Both the position numbers and the translations under genes were made by a program. A stretch of 7,154 bases of DNA from assembly GCA_905236225.1 (NCBI GenBank), contig CAJOPM010000127.1, positions 1 to 7,154 of the forward strand. Direction: 5' to 3'. This document shows positions 1 through 5,688 of the stretch, one piece after another. Source of the DNA: an uncultured Eubacterium sp. GTDB lineage: Bacteria; Bacillota; Clostridia; Lachnospirales; Lachnospiraceae. Every line of letters begins with the position of its first letter. Positions within the stretch are counted from its first letter, which is position 1. Below the pieces are notes generated by a model, which worked only from the letters and a program-made list of their open reading frames with translations, did no database searches and was not told the origin of the DNA.

Positions 1-696
1 ATGTTAGATTCTTTTTTGAAATTCACGGATATAACTACTGTTAGAACCAGACTTTCGGGCAAAAAGATTATCAGTGCGGATTTTATAGATGTGGTAGAAG
101 GATGGTTCCGCGCACAATATGTTACAGTAGAGGCAACAGTGGACGGTATTCCTGACATAGTAATTTATACTACCAGAAACGTAGATGAAGAAAAAAGACG
201 CGAAGAACATCTTATTAGATTATCACTTACGGATGAACTTACAAGACTCTATAATCGAAGATGCTTTGAAGAAGACCTTGATGAACACAAAAAATGCGGC
301 CTGGGTGAACTGTTTGTGTTGGTTTCGGCTGATGTAAACGGTCTTAAGAAAGTTAATGATACATTAGGGCATGCGGCAGGTGATGAGCTTATTAAGGGGG
401 CGGCTAGCTGCCTTGCGCTTTCTATGCAGGGACTTGGTAAGGTGTATAGAACAGGCGGAGATGAGTTTTTTGCCATAATTTGTACAGATAATCCTAATGA
501 AATATGTAATGAAATAAGAAAAAAAGCGGGGGATTGGAGAGGCGTATACTCTGATACGCTTTCGATATCTTTAGGATATGCATCTCATAAAGAAAATCCG
601 CTTTCAACTCTTAGTGATTTAGAGTATATAGCTGATACAAATATGTATTATGATAAGGAAAAATATTACAAAAAAATGGGAATAGATAGAAGATAA
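1..696 (+). CDS. GGDEF-domain diguanylate cyclase (5'-partial)
   Basis: This gene makes cyclic di-GMP from two GTP. The GGDEF domain spans about residues 73-231 of the visible part. It opens with the usual LTDELTRLYNRR signature (residues 76-87). It has the metal and nucleotide residues of the D-x-N-x-x-K-x-x-ND motif (D111, N113, K116, N119, D120), GH..GD (123-128), and an intact GGDEF at 152-156, so catalysis is plausible. The RxxD inhibitory site normally lying five residues before GGDEF is absent (QGLG there), so classical product inhibition is unlikely. Residues 1-72 resemble the end of a PAS domain leading into a short helix with an EEKRREE charge cluster. The window opens on an ATG with no upstream sequence, and a lone half-PAS is unlikely, so I treat it as the C-terminal part of a longer sensor protein. 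The stop lies 20 nt before pspA on the same strand. Confidence 0.88.
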   Translation: MLDSFLKFTDITTVRTRLSGKKIISADFIDVVEGWFRAQYVTVEATVDGIPDIVIYTTRNVDEEKRREEHLIRLSLTDELTRLYNRRCFEEDLDEHKKCGLGELFVLVSADVNGLKKVNDTLGHAAGDELIKGAASCLALSMQGLGKVYRTGGDEFFAIICTDNPNEICNEIRKKAGDWRGVYSDTLSISLGYASHKENPLSTLSDLEYIADTNMYYDKEKYYKKMGIDRR

Positions 697-716
697 TACA
701 AGAAAAGGAGAAGAAT

Positions 717-1403
717 ATGGGAATTTTAGCAAGATTTAAAGACATCATGGAGGCAAATGTTAATGCACTTTTAGACAAGGCAGAAGATCCGGAGAAAATG
801 GTTGACCAATGCATAAGAAATCTCAATAAGGATCTGGGAAATGTTAAAGCACAGACGGCAGCAGTTATGGCTGATGAACAGCGCGCAAAACGTGAGCTTT
901 TAGATAATGCTGCTCAGATAGAAAAGATGCAAAGCTATGCCCAAAAAGCTGTTTCGGCGGGAAATGATGATGATGCAAGAACTTTTTTGTCTAAAAAAAG
1001 CACGCTTTTGCAAAAACAAAGTGATTTGCAGGCTTCATATGATACAGCAAAGTCCAACAGCGAAAAGATGCGTCAGATGTATGATAAGCTGACCAAAGAC
1101 CTGGCAAGTGTGCAGGAGAGAAGTCAGATGATTAAGAGCAAAGTAAAGCTTGCAAAAGCCACGGAGGATATCAATAAGATGACCTCTTCTGCTACGGATG
1201 CAGCAGATAGTCTTAGTGCATTTGACAAAATGGAAGAAAAAGCAAACCGTATGCTTGATGAGGCAAATGCAATGACTGAGCTTAATGAGTCGGCAGACGG
1301 CGGTATATCTAAGCTTGAGGAAAAATACGATAATGCTGATAGCGCAATAAGCGCCCAGGTGGAAGACGAACTTGCAGCACTAAAGGCAAAAATGGGAAAA
1401 TAA
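717..1403 (+). CDS. pspA: PspA/IM30 family envelope-stress protein
   Basis: This is a 228-aa phage-shock-protein A homologue of typical family length. The N-terminus reads MGILARFKDIMEANVNALLD, the amphipathic helix by which PspA/IM30/Vipp1 proteins touch stressed membranes, followed by the family's AEDPEKM motif (about residues 22-28). The rest is almost wholly predicted coiled coil, rich in Ala, Lys, Glu and Gln, ending in VEDELAALKAKMGK, as is usual for Firmicute members. There is no signal peptide or transmembrane segment. Known members form ESCRT-III-like polymers that coat and stabilise damaged membrane. A good AAGGAG site (705-710) lies 6 nt before the ATG. The gene sits 20 nt after the GGDEF gene and 28 nt before the SPFH gene. 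The latter pairing matches the Bacillus subtilis ydjF-ydjI arrangement, so co-transcription is likely. No separate promoter was recognised. Confidence 0.93.
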   Translation: MGILARFKDIMEANVNALLDKAEDPEKMVDQCIRNLNKDLGNVKAQTAAVMADEQRAKRELLDNAAQIEKMQSYAQKAVSAGNDDDARTFLSKKSTLLQKQSDLQASYDTAKSNSEKMRQMYDKLTKDLASVQERSQMIKSKVKLAKATEDINKMTSSATDAADSLSAFDKMEEKANRMLDEANAMTELNESADGGISKLEEKYDNADSAISAQVEDELAALKAKMGK

Positions 1404-1431
1404 CTAACTTTTACTGTATTGGAGATTAGAT

Positions 1432-2385
1432 ATGGGAATTAGAAATCAGTTTGCAAATGTCGTTGAATGGGAAGAAACAAGAGACGATATGATTTTTTAT
1501 AAATGGACGAACAGAGAAATAAAAAAGGGCTCGAAGCTAATAATAAGACCCTCTCAGGACGCCATTTTCATATACAACGGTAAGATTGAAGGTATATTTA
1601 CAGATGATGGAGAGTATGATATAGAATCACAGATTATACCGTTTTTATCCACTCTTAAAGGATTTAAATTCGGATTTAATTCCGGGATGAGAGCTGAAGT
1701 GGTATTTGTTAATACCAAAGAGTTTGTGATCAAATGGGGAACGAAATCGCCTGTTATGATACCTACCCCTAATCTGCCCGGCGGTATGCCGATAAGAGCT
1801 AACGGCACAGCTAACATAAAGGTCTCGGATTATACGGCTCTGATAGATAAAATTGCAGGTATTAAGTCGGAATACTATGTCGAGGATATGCAGATACGTA
1901 TCACAAGCGTGCTAAATCAGCTTCTTATGAAGTGGATAAGTAAGGAAGGCAAGGATATGTTCAACCTGCAGGCAAATGCTGATGAAATCGGCGAGGGCAT
2001 CAGGTCAGATCTTGATATGCAGATGATATCGGATGGTATTAGCGTTATGGGATTTTCTATCATGAGCTTTAACTATCCTGAAGAGATCCAAAAGACTCTT
2101 ACTAAAGCCGCAGCACAGTCTATGGTGGGCGATGTCGGACGATATCAGCAGCTTTCTATGACAGACGCTATGTCTGAGGGGAACATCGGCAATAATTCTA
2201 CAATGGGCTCTATGGCTGAGATGATGGTGGGGATGCAGATGGCAGGCAAGATGGTTAATAATATACAGCAGGTAGACTCGGCTCAGACACAGGGAGCAGC
2301 AGGCGCAATTAATTTCTGCCCGCAGTGTGGCAACAAGGTATCAGGAGCAAAATTCTGTTCAAACTGCGGGGCGAAACTTATATGA
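1432..2385 (+). CDS. SPFH-domain protein with C-terminal zinc ribbon (YdjI-like)
   Basis: This is a 317-aa stomatin/prohibitin-type protein of the YdjI ('virion core protein') family. The N-terminal half carries the family's characteristic strings NQFANVVEWEE (about 5-15), a stretch around LIIRPSQDAIF, and LKGFKFGFNSGMRAEV. The SPFH fold runs to about residue 225 (SFNYPEEIQ). A Gly/Met-rich flexible linker follows (about 245-293). The last 23 residues form a zinc ribbon with C296-x2-C299-x9-C309-x2-C312. No hydrophobic anchor is evident, so it probably reaches the membrane by oligomerising or through a partner. In B. subtilis, YdjI acts with the PspA homologue YdjF and membrane proteins YdjG/YdjH in an envelope-stress complex. 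Here the SPFH gene follows pspA by 28 nt (GGAG at 1421-1424). No YdjG/H equivalent is seen in the window. A direct PspA-SPFH interaction is inferred. Confidence 0.9.
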   Translation: MGIRNQFANVVEWEETRDDMIFYKWTNREIKKGSKLIIRPSQDAIFIYNGKIEGIFTDDGEYDIESQIIPFLSTLKGFKFGFNSGMRAEVVFVNTKEFVIKWGTKSPVMIPTPNLPGGMPIRANGTANIKVSDYTALIDKIAGIKSEYYVEDMQIRITSVLNQLLMKWISKEGKDMFNLQANADEIGEGIRSDLDMQMISDGISVMGFSIMSFNYPEEIQKTLTKAAAQSMVGDVGRYQQLSMTDAMSEGNIGNNSTMGSMAEMMVGMQMAGKMVNNIQQVDSAQTQGAAGAINFCPQCGNKVSGAKFCSNCGAKLI

Positions 2386-2538
2386 TACATTTGATATATC
2401 TCAGACGAAATTAGGACCAAAGTTCCACTTATATTTTGTTAAAAAACGTGTTATTATAGTTTATGGAGAGATTTACTGTCTTGAGGGGGAGATTGTGAAT
2501 TATATATCGGCAAACAATTTAAGAAAGGAGTGATTTTG
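2386..2538 (+). promoter_or_regulatory. Leader/intergenic region before carD, possible promoter
   Basis: This 153-nt gap separates the SPFH gene from carD. It holds no convincing terminator for the upstream operon, so read-through is possible. A weak sigma-A-like candidate is TTGAGG (2481-2486), 16 nt, then TATATC (2503-2508). A 12-codon frame beginning GTG at 2495 and stopping at 2531-2533 overlaps the carD ribosome site. Neither element is strong enough to be called on its own. Confidence 0.3.
2524..2530 (+). promoter_or_regulatory. carD ribosome binding site, decides start
   Basis: AAAGGAG at 2524-2530 rules out the in-frame GTG at 2530, which shares its first base with this site. The remaining choices are TTG at 2536 (5-nt spacing) and GTG at 2539 (8-nt spacing). 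GTG 2539 gives the usual CarD opening MYQVGDYIVYG and the better spacing, so it is preferred. Confidence 0.7.
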
Positions 2539-3090
2539 GTGTACCAGGTTGGAGACTATATCGTTTACGGAGCGCAGGGTGTATGCAAGGTACTTGAAGT
2601 AGGTACGAAAGAGCATACTGATGACTTTGACGATGGCTTCGATGTTTGGGATGAGGAGGAAGAGGACGATACCTTATATTATACGCTTAGTCCTTGTTAT
2701 GAAAAAGACGTTAGGATTTATACCCCTATCGACAATGAAAAAGTAGTTATGAGACCCGTTATGGAGAAGGAGATGACACTGAAGCTTATATCTGATATAA
2801 AGGATATAGATACACTCGGCATCACTGATGAGAAGATGCGAGATCAGGTCTTCAAAGAAGCTCTTAAGACGGGAGATTGCAGACAGCTTGTTAAGGTTAT
2901 TAAGACCTTAAATGAAAGACGCAGAGTTAGAATCATGAACGGAAAGAAGATGACTACCTCTGATGAGAATTTTTACAAGAAAGCGGAGAGCCGTCTCTAT
3001 GGAGAGATAGCAATATCACTTGGAATATCAGCAGACGCGGCTAAAGAATACGTAGCCGAACAGGTTGGGAATAAAAATAATAAAGAGTAA
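2539..3090 (+). CDS. CarD-family transcriptional regulator
   Basis: This 183-aa protein resembles CarD/CdnL regulators, which bind the RNA polymerase beta subunit through an N-terminal TRCF-RID-like Tudor domain and stabilise open promoter complexes. The N-terminus MYQVGDYIVYGAQGVCKVLEVG and the following YYTLSPCY...IYTPIDNEKVVMRPV are the classic CarD core (about residues 1-80). The helical C-terminal part (about 85-183) carries the basic stretch NERRRVRIMNGKKMTTSDENF and LYGEIAISLGIS, matching clostridial members. Residues 28-44 are an unusual acidic insertion between the first strands: 12 of 17 residues are Asp or Glu. The start is GTG with AAAGGAG 8 nt upstream; TTG at 2536 would add one residue. 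It is on the same strand as pspA and the SPFH gene but 153 nt downstream, so it may have its own promoter. A strong hairpin follows the stop. Target promoters cannot be deduced. Confidence 0.87.
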   Translation: MYQVGDYIVYGAQGVCKVLEVGTKEHTDDFDDGFDVWDEEEEDDTLYYTLSPCYEKDVRIYTPIDNEKVVMRPVMEKEMTLKLISDIKDIDTLGITDEKMRDQVFKEALKTGDCRQLVKVIKTLNERRRVRIMNGKKMTTSDENFYKKAESRLYGEIAISLGISADAAKEYVAEQVGNKNNKE

Positions 3091-3093
3091 ATT

Positions 3094-3124
3094 AAAAGCC
3101 GGATGCGATTTGCATCCGGCTTTT
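3094..3124. terminator. Bidirectional terminator between carD and the LTA-synthase gene
   Basis: A perfect 13-bp stem (AAAAGCCGGATGC at 3094-3106 pairing with 3112-3124) closes a 5-nt loop. It starts 4 nt after the carD stop and is followed by TTTTGATTTTTTG, a good U-tract for the plus strand. On the minus strand the arm ends in CTTTTAAT, a shorter U-tract. The minus-strand gene's stop lies 22 nt away, so one hairpin probably ends both convergent transcripts. Confidence 0.9.
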
Positions 3125-3145
3125 GATTTTTTGATTTATTCTTTT

Positions 3146-5353
3146 TTATTTTTGATCATCAAATAAATCTATAGATAAGCTTCCTCCGCCCTCAGTAATC
3201 GGAGCTGCATAATTAATCTGATTAGAACTTCTAAATATCGTCTCTTTTGATCCAACCTGGTTTACAACAACCGCATCGCCGTCATCTAATGAGATGTTAT
3301 TAACAACCAGATAGTGATCGGTGACGTATGTCGTAGACTGTTTCTCATCGTTGATATATACATAACTCCAGTTAGTGAAATTATCGCCGTAAACCTTGAG
3401 GCAGCTTTCATCCTCGTCATAGATAATATCGGAGATGATTACGTCTTCAACACCCATTTCAAGATCTGTAGCAGGGAATAAATCCTCTCCGTTATATGCA
3501 TATTTCTTTCCATACAGAAGATCATATTGAAGCAGCTCAAGACCGTCTTTAAACTCGGCATTTGAAAGGGAAGAGTCACTGTAGGATGCATTTGCCTGCT
3601 CGTATGTAAATATCGTACCTTCATGTATACCAAGCTGCTCTGTTATATAAGATGAAAGCTCATATGTGCTCAAATCTACATCATCCATATCAAGCCCAAA
3701 ATTATTCCATGTTACATAGCTTGTATTATAAAGATTACCGGATGCCATATCATCTTCTGTAAGTCCCATGGTGGGGAGATGATCGCCATACATAACGACA
3801 ATCGTATCCTCGTCGCGTTCATCAAGCGAGGAGATGAGCTCTCCAATGAATTTATCAACTTCATGAAGCTCGTTAATATAGTATTCCCACTGGTAGTTTT
3901 CTTCTTCTGTTTCGCCGCCGCTAACCTCTATTTTAGGATCTTCAAAAACTTCATAGTCAGCATAGGTACCGTGAGATTCAACTGTAATAGTATAAACATA
4001 ATCTGACTGATCCTCGGTTGAGTCAAGGCATTTTAAAATTTCTCCGGTAAGAATATCATCCTTAGCCCATGTACCAAGAGCATTATACTCGGTTATATTC
4101 ATAAGCTCTTTACTGGTATAGGTATCAAAGCCAAGATTTGAAAATACCGTGGATCTGCCATAGAAGTTTCCACCATTATTATGAACGGCATGTGTCGAGT
4201 AACCTATGGTAGAAAGATCTGCTGCGATACTTTCGGCATTAGAGCTTTTAAGGATAGTCTTGTAAGGATATTCACCAAGACCGAAATATTCGATACTCAT
4301 ACCGGTAAGTACTTCAAATTCAGTGTTAGCGGTGCCGGCACCTACAACAGGTACTGTAAGATAGCCCGAGCCGCCTGAATCTCTAAGCGCGTGGAAATTT
4401 GGCGTAGGATCTTCTGAATATGAAAGGAAGTTAAAATCATCCGGGTCTACAAATGTTTCAAGCTGGATGAATATTATATTTGGCTGCTCATCAGATGAGA
4501 TTGAGGTCTCTTCATCATTAGAGGTAGCAAGATATTTATCGATTGAATCTTTGGTGTAGTCATCAGGCGTATTCATACCTCTGTCTACTACACTTGCGCA
4601 AAAGCTGTACAAGAAACCGTATTCTTCATAGCCTTGAGCCAAATTGCCGAAGTAATCTGCAAGAAGATTGCTTGATATAGCAGCACTGGTAACTGTGGGG
4701 ATACAGGCAAAACCAACTATGATTCCGCTTAAGATTACGCCGTATTTAGGACGAGAATTATATTTCGGAATCTTGAAAAACAGCAACACAAGAAAAGCAG
4801 CAATAGCAACGATAGCAACAATTATTCCGATAAGCTCACCATGTGTAAAATAGTTGTTTTCCATAGCAAGAAGGTCATTAACCATCTTAAAGTCCGTAAA
4901 GTTGAATGGCGTAACCCTGTTTGAGAGTATAACTCCGTTTATAATACCGAGTATTAACCAAAAAAGACTGATGATCAAACGAAGAAAAGATCTGAATCGT
5001 ACAAGATATACCAATAATAAGGATACAAATATCAGCATAGAATTATATAAAAATCTTGCAGGCGTATCCGTTGCAAATGAAAGTGCGGAAGTGAACGAAT
5101 GTCTTGAAATCCATTCTATTAAAAAGCAAAGAATTACTGCGTGCAGTGCATGGAATAATAAAGAGTATTTATTCAAAACACCGATTACTCGCACAAATTT
5201 TGGTTTATTATTTAATGAAGCAACAAATGCGTCATACTTCTTATTTAAGGTAAAAATACCTCTTATGAGGAACTGAAATACCATATAAAGAGTTGATGGT
5301 ATAATAAGAAGCAGTGATAATAGTTTCTTGAATAAATTAAATGCAGTTTTCAT
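3146..5353 (-). CDS. LTA-synthase-family membrane sulfatase-fold enzyme
   Basis: This is a 735-aa LtaS-type phosphoglycerol transferase, predicted to move glycerol phosphate from phosphatidylglycerol to a growing lipoteichoic acid or related envelope glycopolymer outside the membrane. About six hydrophobic segments occupy the N-terminal third (roughly residues 11-32, 64-82, 104-119, 123-144, 174-194, 206-226). An extracellular sulfatase-fold domain follows (about 291-600). Expected active-site residues are visible: E299 in FIQLETF, the nucleophile T341 in GAGTANTEFEVLTG, H461 in VESHGTY, and D524-H525 in MYGDHLPTMG. Residues about 632-735 form an extra beta-rich, acidic, IPT/TIG-like tail (VYGDNFTNWSYVYIND), making it longer than the ~650-aa staphylococcal LtaS. 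The ATG lacks a near Shine-Dalgarno, but no other in-frame start lies closer to the AAGGAGG at 5381-5387. The exact polymer made is not known from sequence. Confidence 0.9.
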   Translation of the reverse strand: MKTAFNLFKKLLSLLLIIPSTLYMVFQFLIRGIFTLNKKYDAFVASLNNKPKFVRVIGVLNKYSLLFHALHAVILCFLIEWISRHSFTSALSFATDTPARFLYNSMLIFVSLLLVYLVRFRSFLRLIISLFWLILGIINGVILSNRVTPFNFTDFKMVNDLLAMENNYFTHGELIGIIVAIVAIAAFLVLLFFKIPKYNSRPKYGVILSGIIVGFACIPTVTSAAISSNLLADYFGNLAQGYEEYGFLYSFCASVVDRGMNTPDDYTKDSIDKYLATSNDEETSISSDEQPNIIFIQLETFVDPDDFNFLSYSEDPTPNFHALRDSGGSGYLTVPVVGAGTANTEFEVLTGMSIEYFGLGEYPYKTILKSSNAESIAADLSTIGYSTHAVHNNGGNFYGRSTVFSNLGFDTYTSKELMNITEYNALGTWAKDDILTGEILKCLDSTEDQSDYVYTITVESHGTYADYEVFEDPKIEVSGGETEEENYQWEYYINELHEVDKFIGELISSLDERDEDTIVVMYGDHLPTMGLTEDDMASGNLYNTSYVTWNNFGLDMDDVDLSTYELSSYITEQLGIHEGTIFTYEQANASYSDSSLSNAEFKDGLELLQYDLLYGKKYAYNGEDLFPATDLEMGVEDVIISDIIYDEDESCLKVYGDNFTNWSYVYINDEKQSTTYVTDHYLVVNNISLDDGDAVVVNQVGSKETIFRSSNQINYAAPITEGGGSLSIDLFDDQK

Positions 5354-5380
5354 TTCAGTATTTGAGGGATAAACCCTAAA

Positions 5381-5387
5381 CCTCCTT
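5381..5387 (-). promoter_or_regulatory. Distant Shine-Dalgarno upstream of the LTA-synthase gene
   Basis: On the minus strand AAGGAGG is a perfect ribosome site but lies 27 nt before the ATG at 5353. No ATG, GTG or TTG occurs in frame between them. A small AGGG-TTTAT-CCCT hairpin (5365-5377) sits in the spacer and, if folded, would shorten the effective distance to about 14 nt. Its use is uncertain. Confidence 0.4.
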
Positions 5388-5457
5388 AAATAATATGAGC
5401 AAAACCTTAGATTATGCTACTATTATAATGAAACACTAAAAGATTATATTATTGTTT

Positions 5458-5494
5458 TGTGAACAAAATGTGAATAATTCAAATTTTGTTCACA
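5458..5494. promoter_or_regulatory. 37-bp dyad, candidate operator with DnaA-box-like 9-mers
   Basis: The arms TGTGAACAAAAT (5458-5469) and ATTTTGTTCACA (5483-5494) are perfect inverted repeats. The inner TGAAT/ATTCA pair continues the symmetry about base 5476, so 17 of 18 position pairs match (5470/5482 is the exception). Three 9-mers resemble the DnaA box TTATNCACA: minus strand 5469-5477 reads TTATTCACA (exact), and minus 5458-5466 and plus 5486-5494 read TTGTTCACA (one mismatch). The first two are 11 bp apart, one helical turn. No U-tract follows on either strand, which argues against a terminator. The binding protein is unknown. Confidence 0.6.
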
Positions 5495-5608
5495 TTCTAT
5501 ACAACTCAAATATAGATATTATTATTTTGATTATGCTATGTCAATAGTAAAATAAATGATTTTCGTCATATATAATGAAAAAACGAATCAAACGGCGATT
5601 TATTTCAC

Positions 5609-5637
5609 TTGAATTAGAAGGTAAAGTTAGATATAAT
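5609..5637 (+). promoter_or_regulatory. Sigma-A-type promoter of glyA
   Basis: TTGAAT (5609-5614) and a perfect TATAAT (5632-5637) are separated by 17 nt. Transcription would start near 5644, giving a leader of about 45 nt. That leader contains a short GCAT-GAAA-ATGC hairpin (5652-5663) and is too short for a known large riboswitch. Confidence 0.65.
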
Positions 5638-5673
5638 CTTTGCTGTTGGCGGCATGAAAATGCTTAAATACTG

Positions 5674-5680
5674 AAAGGAG
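5674..5680 (+). promoter_or_regulatory. glyA ribosome binding site, decides TTG start
   Basis: AAAGGAG lies 8 nt before TTG 5689. The nearer ATG at 5684 is only 3 nt away and in another frame, where it stops after two codons (ATG CTT TGA, 5684-5692). Family alignment of the N-terminus (TEEIRKVDAQIADAIEAE) supports TTG as the glyA start. Confidence 0.8.
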
Positions 5681-5688
5681 ACAATGCT

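Larger units (their letters stand above)
5354..5688. other. Divergent AT-rich intergenic region
   Basis: This 335-nt region separates the minus-strand LTA-synthase gene from plus-strand glyA and contains no gene. It holds the distant Shine-Dalgarno for the minus gene, the 37-bp dyad at 5458-5494, the glyA promoter at 5609-5637, and the glyA ribosome site. Minus-strand -10 candidates TATAAT occur at 5427-5422 and 5448-5443, but neither has a recognisable -35 at normal spacing, so the promoter of the LTA-synthase gene is not resolved. Two 10-mers, GATTATGCTA (5410, 5529) and TATAATGAAA (5424, 5571), each occur twice, in the same order. Confidence 0.7.

Noticed and set aside
2327..2533. 68-aa plus-strand open frame overlapping the SPFH gene end
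   Set aside because: It starts inside the zinc-ribbon codons in another frame without a ribosome site. Only its last 12 codons are considered as a possible leader peptide.
3102..3116. Similarity between the carD terminator (GATGCG..TTGCAT) and the window end (7134-7153)
   Set aside because: Only short shared words separated differently; the end segment lacks the long stem, so it is probably coincidence.
4854..5276. 140-aa plus-strand open frame
   Set aside because: It lies wholly antisense to the LTA-synthase transmembrane region, has no ribosome site and no recognisable domain. It is a shadow of the minus-strand gene.
5458..5494. Dyad as a terminator or Rex box
   Set aside because: No U-tract follows on either strand. 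The TTGTGAA half-site lacks its partner at Rex spacing (N4), since the opposing TTCACA is about 25 nt away.
5571..5576. Upstream TATAAT as the main glyA promoter
   Set aside because: No -35 like TTGACA at 16-18 nt and no extended -10; the downstream TTGAAT-17-TATAAT pair is much better.
5638..5688. Glycine, SAM or T-box riboswitch before glyA
   Set aside because: The predicted leader is only about 45 nt and shows no conserved aptamer core or T-box motif.
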